12,752 bases of DNA from Planctomycetaceae bacterium (GTDB lineage: Bacteria; Planctomycetota; Planctomycetia; Pirellulales; Thermoguttaceae), in NCBI GenBank assembly GCA_031288955.1, contig JAITQJ010000012.1, positions 1 to 12,752 of the forward strand, in the 5' to 3' direction. Both the position numbers and the translations under genes were made by a program. How positions within the stretch are numbered: the first letter of the stretch is position 1; each line of letters begins with the position of its first letter. This document shows positions 6,829 through 12,752 of this stretch, piece after piece. The notes beneath the pieces were generated by a model. It ran no database searches and was not told the origin of the DNA. It was given only the letters and a program-made list of their open reading frames with translations.

Positions 6829-6844
6829 AATAAAATGGTAGAAT
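6816..6844 (+). promoter_or_regulatory. Sigma70-type promoter of the polyprenyl synthase gene
   Basis: TTGTCC (6816-6821), a 17-base spacer and TAGAAT (6839-6844). The ATG at 6879 follows 34 bases after the -10. Confidence 0.55.
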
Positions 6845-6878
6845 ATCCGTAATCCGTAACTTTTTCACGATTTCCTTT

Positions 6879-7844
6879 ATGAATCTCAACGCTTACCGCC
6901 TCATAGAGGACGATATTGCGGCGATGAAGGCGTTATCACAACGGACGGTAACGGAAGTCAGTCCGCATATCAAGGAAATCGTGCAGTACAGTTTGCAAAT
7001 CAGCGGAAAATGTCTTCGTCCGGCACTGCTGTTCCTGACCGCTAAAATCTTCGGTAATGTTACAGAAAAGCATTTGCATAGTGCCGCCGCTATTGAATTT
7101 GTTCATACTGCAACGCTTATACACGATGACATTCTCGACGGTGCTTTGCTTCGCCGGCATTTGGATACCGTCAACGTCCGCTGGAATGCCCAAGTCGGTG
7201 TTTTGGCAGGCGATTTACTTCTCGCTAAATCGCTGGAATTGATGGCACAGGGAGCCGATTTATACGGTATTCAACGTTTGACCGAAGCCTGCAATTTGAC
7301 CTGTGCCGGTGAATTGCAGCAGGTAACATCTGTCGGACGCTTTGAAATGCCGATGGAGGAATATCTGCAAATCATCGGCGGTAAAACGGCTTCGCTCTTG
7401 GCGTGCAGTACCGAATTAGGAGCGTACTACTCCGGTGCGAATACCGAAATGGTCAGGAAATTCCGCCTCTTCGGACATAAAACCGGTATCGCTTTTCAGA
7501 TGATTGACGACATTTTAGACGTAACCGGCGAAACAGAAAACGCCGGTAAAACGCTGCGGACTGACCTGATAAACCGAAAACCGACGCTTCCGGTACTATT
7601 ATATTTGCAAAGTGCCGCCGAAGCACAGCGGCAAACGATGTTGAAACAGTTACGCAGTGAAACGATTGAGACGGAGTTAATTGTCCGGCAACTGATACAA
7701 AGCGGTGCTGTTGAAGCCGCCCAGAAGCGGGCGCAGAAAGAAATACACGAGGCTCTCGCTTTGATTGCCGATGCGGACGGTCACGCGGAAATGAAAGCCG
7801 CCGTCGAAGAAATAGCCCTGTTTGTAACGACGAGAAACCGGTAA
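6879..7844 (+). CDS. Long-chain polyprenyl diphosphate synthase (IspB/HepT type)
   Basis: The enzyme extends allylic diphosphates with isopentenyl diphosphate to make a long trans-prenyl chain, used for quinone side chains. The 321 residues show GKCLRP (43-48), the first Asp-rich motif DDILD (83-87) followed by LRR (91-93), KT (169-170), and the second Asp-rich motif FQMIDDILD (206-214). The residue five before the first motif is Ala78, a small side chain typical of long-chain synthases, whereas farnesyl or geranylgeranyl synthases usually have a bulky aromatic nearby. Exact product length cannot be read from the sequence. The usual RRGxPT after the first motif is RRHLDT here. The ATG at 6879 has its own promoter and no Shine-Dalgarno. 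The PilO-like gene follows after 16 bases and is probably cotranscribed. Confidence 0.93.
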   Translation: MNLNAYRLIEDDIAAMKALSQRTVTEVSPHIKEIVQYSLQISGKCLRPALLFLTAKIFGNVTEKHLHSAAAIEFVHTATLIHDDILDGALLRRHLDTVNVRWNAQVGVLAGDLLLAKSLELMAQGADLYGIQRLTEACNLTCAGELQQVTSVGRFEMPMEEYLQIIGGKTASLLACSTELGAYYSGANTEMVRKFRLFGHKTGIAFQMIDDILDVTGETENAGKTLRTDLINRKPTLPVLLYLQSAAEAQRQTMLKQLRSETIETELIVRQLIQSGAVEAAQKRAQKEIHEALALIADADGHAEMKAAVEEIALFVTTRNR

Positions 7845-7860
7845 CCTGGGACAATGAATT

Positions 7861-8784
7861 ATGGACAAGTTGAATATCACACGGGAGCGTTTGCTGCTCA
7901 TCGCAGCCGGAATCGTGCTGCTTATCGTCGCAGTACCGGTATTGCGGTCTCTCTACACGGAATCGCAGACTTTGCAGAAACAGCGTCAAAAGTTGCAGGA
8001 CGATATTGCCAAATATCAGCGTGAAGCCGAAAAGAAAACAGAAACAAAGGCACGCTTGACGGATTTGACCAGCCAATCGCTGCCGTCGAAAGAAGAAATG
8101 GCTCTTTCGCAATACCAAAGTTATCTAATGCGGCTGGCGACCGAGACGGGCATTAAGGAGTACCGCAGTGATACGCCGGCGGTGTCGAAGCAGAAAAATA
8201 ATCTGTACAGCAAGTTTTCGTTTACGATTCACGGCAAGGGGACGCTGCAGCAGACGGCGGAGTTTCTGCGCCGGTTTCATAAAACGCCGTATCTGCATTT
8301 AATCCGCAGCGTTTCGTCACGGGCAACACGAAAACCGGATGAGTTTGAAATCACATTCAAAGTTGAAGCATTGTCGCTTCCGCAAAATAAGGAATTGCCG
8401 GAATTGAACGCACAGACCTTTGCCGTCTCCGATGCGGAAAAACAACTCCTGAAAGCAATTACTGACCGGGCGGTGTTTTCGGAATATCGTCCGCCGGAAC
8501 CGCAGCCGCAGCGGGTTCAGGAACCGGTCAGGGAGACAATAGCCGATTTTGACTCCTCGCCGTATTGTTATTTGACGACGATAGTCGAAACGGACGGTAA
8601 ATATCAATGCTGGGTGAATAACCGCATCGAAAATAAAACGTACAAATTGTTCGAGGGCGAAATGTTTCGGCTCGGCGGAGTACGCTGTTCCGTTAAAAAG
8701 ATAAACTTCGACCGCGTTCAGTTTGAGGCGGCACGGGAACTTTACATCGTCCGCATCGGCAAATCGTTTGCGGAGTTTGAATAG
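7861..8784 (+). CDS. PilO/GspM-like inner-membrane protein with PilP/GspC-like C-terminal domain
   Basis: The 307-residue protein has one N-terminal membrane helix (10-30), a charged coiled coil (33-68), and an alpha/beta domain (about 78-172) with FSFTIHGKGTLQQTAEFLRRF (119-139) that resembles the ferredoxin-like domain of PilO/GspM. A Pro-rich linker (210-222) then leads to a small beta-rich domain (235-300) with YLTTIVETDGKYQCWVNN and a GEMFRLGGVRCSVKKINFDRV segment that resembles the PilP/GspC periplasmic domain. PilO-type proteins join the membrane-spanning alignment complex of type IV pili or type II secretion. The assignment is by architecture and pattern, not clear identity; GspM or an unrelated membrane protein is possible. 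It starts at an ATG 16 bases after the polyprenyl synthase stop, without a Shine-Dalgarno. It converges with clpS. Confidence 0.7.
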   Translation: MDKLNITRERLLLIAAGIVLLIVAVPVLRSLYTESQTLQKQRQKLQDDIAKYQREAEKKTETKARLTDLTSQSLPSKEEMALSQYQSYLMRLATETGIKEYRSDTPAVSKQKNNLYSKFSFTIHGKGTLQQTAEFLRRFHKTPYLHLIRSVSSRATRKPDEFEITFKVEALSLPQNKELPELNAQTFAVSDAEKQLLKAITDRAVFSEYRPPEPQPQRVQEPVRETIADFDSSPYCYLTTIVETDGKYQCWVNNRIENKTYKLFEGEMFRLGGVRCSVKKINFDRVQFEAARELYIVRIGKSFAEFE

Positions 8785-8807
8785 CCGCTGTGTCGGAGAC
8801 GGACGGA

Positions 8808-9173
8808 TTAACTTTCTTCGGGAACTTTTTCGAGAGTGGCGATGATAGAGCCGTCTGAAGCGGCAATGAGCGGGTCGGGACCAAAGCCCAATATCGTATC
8901 GCGTTTTACTTCCGCCTGTTCTAACGCCGACGTGAACACAACCGCTTTACCGCAGGTATGTACCTCCACTGCCAATCGCAGCCCTTGTTCGACCGAATAA
9001 CCGAAAACTTTGCCGAGCATAAAGATAACGTAATCAAACGTATGCACATCGTCATTCCAAAGGATAACGTTAAACCTCGACTCTTTTTGCGTTTTATCTT
9101 TTTTTTTCGGCGAATGTTTCGGACGCACCATAACGGCAGCGTCCGGTTCGTCAATAACATCGAAAACAGTCAT
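8808..9173 (-). CDS. clpS: ATP-dependent Clp protease adaptor ClpS
   Basis: ClpS delivers proteins with destabilising N-terminal residues to ClpAP or ClpCP. The 121-residue product has a variable charged N-terminus (1-32), then the core domain with VILWNDDVHTFDYVIFML (36-53), whose NDD (40-42) contributes to N-degron binding, and VHTCGKAVVFTSALEQAE (71-88) with the conserved His72. It ends with an acidic tail, slightly longer than the 106-residue E. coli protein. I chose the ATG at 9173, since an upstream start would add 24 residues rich in Cys without similarity. It converges with the PilO-like gene (23-base gap) and diverges from the PQQ-like gene. A candidate promoter lies at 9225-9252. 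Confidence 0.93.
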   Translation of the reverse strand: MTVFDVIDEPDAAVMVRPKHSPKKKDKTQKESRFNVILWNDDVHTFDYVIFMLGKVFGYSVEQGLRLAVEVHTCGKAVVFTSALEQAEVKRDTILGFGPDPLIAASDGSIIATLEKVPEES

Positions 9174-9224
9174 AACGGCGCAACAACACGGTATTGTGTC
9201 CAACTTCGTTCCACTCAACAATAT

Positions 9225-9252
9225 ATGATACCGATTTGCCTGCAATTTTCAA
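9225..9252 (-). promoter_or_regulatory. Candidate clpS promoter
   Basis: On the minus strand TTGAAA (9252-9247), a 16-base spacer and TATCAT (9230-9225). The expected start site is about 45 bases before the clpS ATG. On the plus strand a TACAAT at 9263-9268 could serve the divergent gene but lacks a good -35. Confidence 0.4.
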
Positions 9253-9310
9253 CGGTTTCGTGTACAATAGACCGGCAGACGGTAAGGTGCTTAAAGCCAA
9301 TGTAAAAGAA

Positions 9311-10732
9311 ATGAAACCGGAAACGATTATCAAATTAGGGACGCTTTTGACGGCGGTGCTGCTCGTGCTTTGCGGTGCTGCTTTCGTTGCCGGTTTGGGA
9401 GTCCTTTTCGGCAATCCGGCACCGCAGGCGGCGTACCGGGGCGTTACTGTGAAAGAACCCGCAGAGCCGGAAAACATCACAGCCGCTGCCGTGAAAACCG
9501 AACTGACCGCGGGCAGCGGAAAACCGTCCGCCGTTTCCGGCACCTGGTCGAATTTTCGCGGTGATAACTTCGATGCGGTGTCATCGGAAACGATTCCCCT
9601 CGTCAAAGCCGTTTCAGAAACAAGCCCTGCACTGCCGGAACTTTGGTCGCTGCCGCTGGGCGAAGGTTTTGCCGGTTTCGCTGTCCGCAACGGCTGCATT
9701 TATATTCTCGATTACGATATGCAGAACAAACGTGATGCGCTGCGCTGTTTATCGCTTGATGACGGCGGCGAGATATGGCGGTTCTCGTATCCCGAACGGA
9801 TAAAGAAGAATCACGGTATGTCCCGAACGATTCCTGCTGTTACCGACAAGTATTGCGTTGCATTAAGTCCTCTGTGCAGGGTTATGTGCGTCGATGCCCA
9901 AAGCGGCAAAGAACGTTGGTTTATCGATTTGAAACAGAAATACGCCGCAACCGTTCCCGAATGGTATGCGGGACAATGTCCGGTTATCAGGGAACATTCT
10001 GCGGCAATTATTGCACCGGCGGGACCGGAGGCTTTGCTTGTTGCGTTAGATTGCGAAACGGGCAACGAGATTTGGCGGACTCCTAATCCTTTCGGCTGGA
10101 CGATGACACATTCGTCGATAATGCCGATGACGCTGGACGGACGGCAAACATTCGTGTATTTCGGCAAGGGCGGCGTTGTTGGTGTCGATGCGGCGGACGG
10201 GAAAATCCTTTGGAGTACAACAGATTGGCAAATCGAAATTGCAACGTGTCCGTCGCCGGTGATTTTGCCCGGCAGCCGGATTTTCTGCTGCGGCGGTTAT
10301 TTAAGCGGTTCGCTGATGCTGCAAATCAGCAAGAACGGTGAACAATATGAAGCGAAGACGCTGTTCCGTTTGAAAGATGCTTTTTTTGGTTCGGAACAGC
10401 AAACGCCGCTGTTTTACGATGGTCACCTTTTCGGTATCCGGCAGCGGGATAAGCAATTTGTGTGTTTGGATTTGAGCGGCAGCGTTGTTTGGACGAGCGG
10501 AGCAAAAGCCCGCTTCGGCAGCGGTCCGTACATTGTTGCCGACGGAATGTTTCTGATATTGGACGATGACGGCAAACTGACGGCGTGCGAGGCAACGTCA
10601 AAAGCGTACCGCCAGTTATTCAGCGCACAGGTATTAGACGACCACGGCTGTTGGGCACCGATGGCAATTATTCAGGGCAGACTGCTGCTGCGCGACCAGG
10701 TATCGATGAAGTGTCTTGATTTGAGAAAATAG
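9311..10732 (+). CDS. Membrane-anchored PQQ-type beta-propeller protein
   Basis: The 473-residue protein has an N-terminal membrane helix or uncleaved signal anchor (7-33), a Pro/Ala/Glu-rich spacer (36-75), and a beta-propeller from about residue 79. Recurrent W-motif strands of the PQQ-repeat type are visible: GGEIWRF (152-158), GKERWFI (199-205), GNEIWRT (251-257), GKILWST (297-303) and GSVVWTS (390-396), each following a strand of the VxxLD/CLD type. These proteins resemble BamB and quinoprotein dehydrogenase propellers. I see no dehydrogenase catalytic motif, so a binding or scaffolding role outside the cytoplasmic membrane is more likely; this is inference. I chose the ATG at 9311; a TTG at 9194 would add a 39-residue polar extension reaching back into clpS. 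No Shine-Dalgarno is present. The gap to the next gene is 197 bases. Confidence 0.85.
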   Translation: MKPETIIKLGTLLTAVLLVLCGAAFVAGLGVLFGNPAPQAAYRGVTVKEPAEPENITAAAVKTELTAGSGKPSAVSGTWSNFRGDNFDAVSSETIPLVKAVSETSPALPELWSLPLGEGFAGFAVRNGCIYILDYDMQNKRDALRCLSLDDGGEIWRFSYPERIKKNHGMSRTIPAVTDKYCVALSPLCRVMCVDAQSGKERWFIDLKQKYAATVPEWYAGQCPVIREHSAAIIAPAGPEALLVALDCETGNEIWRTPNPFGWTMTHSSIMPMTLDGRQTFVYFGKGGVVGVDAADGKILWSTTDWQIEIATCPSPVILPGSRIFCCGGYLSGSLMLQISKNGEQYEAKTLFRLKDAFFGSEQQTPLFYDGHLFGIRQRDKQFVCLDLSGSVVWTSGAKARFGSGPYIVADGMFLILDDDGKLTACEATSKAYRQLFSAQVLDDHGCWAPMAIIQGRLLLRDQVSMKCLDLRK

Positions 10733-10929
10733 CGGCAGCACGACCTGGAGTATCCGTCTTTTTATTCCTCTCAATCTCCGTTCCGTGTCTTTGCGGTTAT
10801 CGTTTTCAAAAAACGAACTTATTCCGGCATTTTAGGGATTCAAGCGGGAAACGATTTATTCAAGTGCCGGCGGAGAAATTGCCGAAAACGTTGATAGACA
10901 GTGAAATGTTCCGTTTTTGATACGAAACA

Positions 10930-12060
10930 ATGAGGACACCTACTTCCGCATCAATCAGAAGTGCTTCCCTTCAGGGCGGACGGAAAAAACCCATTATATG
11001 GTCGTTTTGTGTCATTTTTCTAACTGTTGCCATACATTCCGGCTGCGTTTCCCGTACCGCTTTTTTTGACCCGAAACCTGCCGGTACACCTATTTTCCGC
11101 GATGTTCCCAGTGAAGCCGCTAAATCGTCTCTGCCGTATTATTTTCTTGAGCCGCCGGACATTATCAACGTCGAAGCCATTCATCTCGCCCCAAAGTCCC
11201 CGTACGCACTCCGCGTTTTCGACGTAATCGCCATTGACGTTATCGGAACTCCGCCTGATGACCCGATTTCCGGTCCGTTCTCCGTTGAGCCGGGCGGCGA
11301 TGTCAAACTCGGCAGCGTTTACGGCAGCGTCAAAGTCGAAGGACTTTCGCTTGAAGATGCCGAACAAGCCATCACGAGGCACTTGACCGTTTCCGATGAC
11401 AACACCGCCGGGTCGCTGGCAAATCCGGTCGTGTCCGTCAAACTAATGCGAATGACCGATATGCAGCAAATCGCCGGCAATCATATGATTGGTCCCGACG
11501 GTTATATCACGCTCGGCTCTTACGGACGCGTCTTTGTCAACGGTTTGACTGTAGATGAATGTAGAGAAGCCATCGAATTTCAGTTGTCAAAGCAACTCGA
11601 CCATCCGCAAGTTGCCGTCGATATTTTTTCGTATAACAGCAAAGCATATTATGTGATATTTCAATCGTCCGCCCTCGGTGAACAGTTATTGAAGTTTCCT
11701 TACACGGGCAACGAAAACGTCATTGATGCGATTGCAAACACAAACGGTTTGGCTCCGAATTCGTCGAAGCGGATGTGGATAGCGCGTCCGGTCGGCAACT
11801 CGAACAAACCGGTGATTTTGCCCGTCGATTGGGTAGATATTACCGCTTACGGCAAGCCGGATACGAATTACCAACTGCTTCCCGGCGACCGCGTGTTTGT
11901 TGTCGAAGACCGTTTCACGTCGCTTGACGGAACGCTGGCGCGGGTACTCGCACCGTTTGAACGAATACTCGGCTTCTCGACCTTGGCGGCTTCAACGGCG
12001 ACCCGGTTCTACGGCAAAGTGATGACCGGCGGAGGCGAACGCGGTATGTACGGCTATTGA
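10930..12060 (+). CDS. Polysaccharide export protein, Wza/SLBB family
   Basis: Proteins of this family form the outer-membrane or periplasmic exit channel for capsule and exopolysaccharide. The 376 residues begin with a basic N-terminus and a hydrophobic segment (22-37) followed by Cys39 in IHSGC, an atypical lipobox. Two similar units follow: VEPGGDVKLGSVYGSVKVEGL (119-139) with its partner helix and PVVSV, and IGPDGYITLGSYGRVFVNGL (187-206) with HPQVAVDI. An SLBB-like domain (about 238-326) ends with YQLLPGDRVFV (314-324). The C-terminus has an amphipathic segment (332-350) and a Gly-rich tail. The 376-residue length is near that of E. coli Wza. The ATG at 10930 lacks a Shine-Dalgarno. No glycosyltransferase or Wzc kinase gene lies next to it in the window, so its polymer is unknown. 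Confidence 0.9.
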   Translation: MRTPTSASIRSASLQGGRKKPIIWSFCVIFLTVAIHSGCVSRTAFFDPKPAGTPIFRDVPSEAAKSSLPYYFLEPPDIINVEAIHLAPKSPYALRVFDVIAIDVIGTPPDDPISGPFSVEPGGDVKLGSVYGSVKVEGLSLEDAEQAITRHLTVSDDNTAGSLANPVVSVKLMRMTDMQQIAGNHMIGPDGYITLGSYGRVFVNGLTVDECREAIEFQLSKQLDHPQVAVDIFSYNSKAYYVIFQSSALGEQLLKFPYTGNENVIDAIANTNGLAPNSSKRMWIARPVGNSNKPVILPVDWVDITAYGKPDTNYQLLPGDRVFVVEDRFTSLDGTLARVLAPFERILGFSTLAASTATRFYGKVMTGGGERGMYGY

Positions 12061-12067
12061 CATCTGC

Positions 12068-12096
12068 TTGAAAAAAACCGGAAAATACCGTACACT
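12068..12096 (+). promoter_or_regulatory. Sigma70-type promoter of the small secreted protein gene
   Basis: TTGAAA (12068-12073), a 17-base spacer and TACACT (12091-12096). It begins eight bases after the export-protein stop codon and gives a leader of about 64 bases before the ATG at 12167. Confidence 0.6.
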
Positions 12097-12101
12097 TGGC
12101 A

Positions 12102-12123
12102 CGTGCAGGAGGTATTCTGCACG
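12102..12123 (+). promoter_or_regulatory. Leader hairpin with AGGAGG at its loop
   Basis: CGTGCAG (12102-12108) pairs perfectly over seven bases with CTGCACG (12117-12123) around an eight-base loop. The sequence AGGAGG (12107-12112) spans the stem-loop junction, yet no start codon lies at a normal distance after it. It sits close to the predicted 5' end of the transcript. It could stabilise the message or regulate ribosome access. Confidence 0.45.
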
Positions 12124-12125
12124 GC

Positions 12126-12151
12126 GATTCCATATAAAGATTCCGTATAAA
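12126..12151 (+). repeat. Two tandem 13-base repeats in the leader
   Basis: GATTCCATATAAA (12126-12138) is followed directly by GATTCCGTATAAA (12139-12151); the copies differ at one base. The second copy touches the Shine-Dalgarno GGGGAGG. A protein-binding site pair or slippage duplication are both possible. Confidence 0.7.
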
Positions 12152-12166
12152 GGGGAGGTCAAAACA

Positions 12167-12637
12167 ATGTTCCGCCGAATGTCGCACGTATTCACCGCCG
12201 TTGGTATTATCGCAGCCGTTCTTTGTTTTTCGGACACGGCGGTTGCGCAACTGTCTCCGCCGATTAGTCCGTGGATGTCGATGTTCCAACGGCGTACGGG
12301 TCCGCTGGATAATTACAATGCGGCGGTTAAGCCGCAGCAGGATGCGCTGCGGAATTACCAGGCGCAGCAGCGGGGGTTGCAGCAGAATCAGCAGGCAATT
12401 CAGTCGTTACAGCGGCAGAATAGCGCACCATCAATCGGCGGAAGCGGCGGTATTGATTTGACGAGCAGAGCAGCGGGACCGCTTGACCCGAACAAGACAT
12501 TACTGCAAGCCCCGCGTGAGGTTCCCAGCGGACAAGCGAATGCGGCATATTACAATAATTTGCTGAATTATTATCAGCCGATGGGGCAGAGCCGGGTGCC
12601 GAACTTCAGCCAGCCGGGAGCGAACCGGCGGCGGTAA
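12167..12637 (+). CDS. Small secreted Gln-rich protein of unknown function
   Basis: The 156-residue product has a Sec signal peptide with a hydrophobic core (9-21) and an AVA|Q cleavage site after Ala27. The mature chain starts LSPPISPWMSMFQRRTGPLDNY (29-50) and continues with a Gln-rich helical stretch (55-85) that may form a coiled coil, a Gly/Ser turn region (90-96), and a Tyr/Asn/Pro-rich tail ending in Arg-Arg-Arg. No cysteine remains after cleavage and no catalytic motif is visible. The PW...RRTGPLDNY layout reminds me of small secreted proteins of Planctomycetes, but I cannot name the family. The ATG at 12167 has GGGGAGG at 12152-12158, the strongest Shine-Dalgarno in the window. A TTG at 12068 in the same frame coincides with the promoter and is rejected as a start. 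It converges with the secretion ATPase. Confidence 0.8.
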   Translation: MFRRMSHVFTAVGIIAAVLCFSDTAVAQLSPPISPWMSMFQRRTGPLDNYNAAVKPQQDALRNYQAQQRGLQQNQQAIQSLQRQNSAPSIGGSGGIDLTSRAAGPLDPNKTLLQAPREVPSGQANAAYYNNLLNYYQPMGQSRVPNFSQPGANRRR

Positions 12638-12650
12638 AGACGCGGTTATA

Positions 12651-12752
12651 TCAAAAGTATTCGTCCTGTTTCGTTACCCGAACGACTTCGTCCACCGAAG
12701 TCTCACCGGCAAGAACTTTGCGCCAGCCGTCCATTCGTAGCGTCGTCATTCC
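12651..12752 (-). CDS. GspE/PilB-type secretion ATPase, C-terminal fragment (starts beyond right edge)
   Basis: The last 33 residues and the TGA stop (12653-12651) are in the window, and the frame is open to the right edge. The tail GMTTLRMDGWRKVLAG, followed by TSVDEVVRVT, is the standard C-terminal end of type II secretion/type IV pilus assembly ATPases, which power pilin or pseudopilin assembly at the cytoplasmic face of the inner membrane. The Walker and His box regions lie outside the window, so whether it is GspE, PilB or a paralogue cannot be told. Its stop is 13 bases from the stop of the convergent small secreted protein gene. Confidence 0.8.
   Translation of the reverse strand, partial: GMTTLRMDGWRKVLAGETSVDEVVRVTKQDEYF

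Noticed and set aside
7453..8118. A 221-codon minus-strand frame
   Set aside because: It is antisense to the end of the polyprenyl synthase and the start of the PilO-like gene, both well supported; its translation is Arg/Phe/Gln-rich without motifs.
9194..9310. N-terminal extension of the PQQ-type protein from a TTG
   Set aside because: The extension is polar, precedes what is otherwise a normal N-terminal membrane segment, and overlaps the probable clpS promoter region.
10742..10763. Small GAC-GGA/TCC-GTC hairpin followed by five T after the PQQ-type gene
   Set aside because: Only two 3-pair stems with a bulge; too weak to call a terminator.
10733..10929. Search for a promoter or small gene in the gap before the export protein
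   Set aside because: No -35/-10 pair at 16-18 bases and no convincing short frame with a Shine-Dalgarno; only a weak dyad near the start codon.
1..12752. Search for tRNA, rRNA, CRISPR arrays, insertion sequences or phage genes
   Set aside because: No cloverleaf-like sequence, repeat-spacer pattern, transposase or inverted terminal repeats were seen by eye.

Overview
The window looks like a stretch of an ordinary chromosome of moderate GC content from a member of the Planctomycetota or a close PVC-group relative. This is inferred from gene content: a protein arginine kinase outside the Firmicutes, a membrane-anchored PQQ-type beta-propeller, a Wza-like export protein with two similar N-terminal units, two lineage-type secreted proteins of unknown function, and weak or absent Shine-Dalgarno sequences in front of most genes. 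I see no tRNA, rRNA, CRISPR array, insertion sequence or phage gene, and no gene-free stretch above 300 bases.

Left part, minus strand, read right to left: an EF-P family protein of the EfpL/YeiP type, then mcsB (protein arginine kinase), then a very large single-pass membrane protein with helical repeats that runs off the left edge. Its first 929 residues are in the window and its reading frame is open to base 1. Middle part, plus strand: a TauE/SafE-type membrane transporter, a secreted proline-rich protein, a PaaI-type thioesterase, a long-chain polyprenyl diphosphate synthase, and a PilO/GspM-like protein with an apparent PilP/GspC-like C-terminal domain. Right part: clpS on the minus strand, divergent from a PQQ-like propeller protein, then a polysaccharide export protein, then a small secreted protein with a structured leader. 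At the right edge lies the C-terminal tail of a GspE/PilB-type secretion ATPase on the minus strand.

The genes fall into three themes. McsB and ClpS are both substrate-marking or adaptor components of Clp proteolysis, and EfpL is translation quality control. The PilO-like protein, the GspE tail, the export protein and the secreted proteins concern the cell envelope and secretion. The prenyl synthase probably makes the quinone or carrier-lipid side chain.

The most striking non-coding pattern is that four promoters seem to be fused to terminator-like hairpins, with the T-tract lying between the -35 and -10 elements (bases 2819-2860, 4541-4576, 6303-6356 and 6794-6844). A hairpin and a 13-base tandem repeat occupy the leader of the small secreted protein. 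I do not see a clearly new multi-gene system. The best candidates for follow-up are the giant repeat protein next to mcsB, the PilO-PilP-like fusion, and the composite terminator-promoters.
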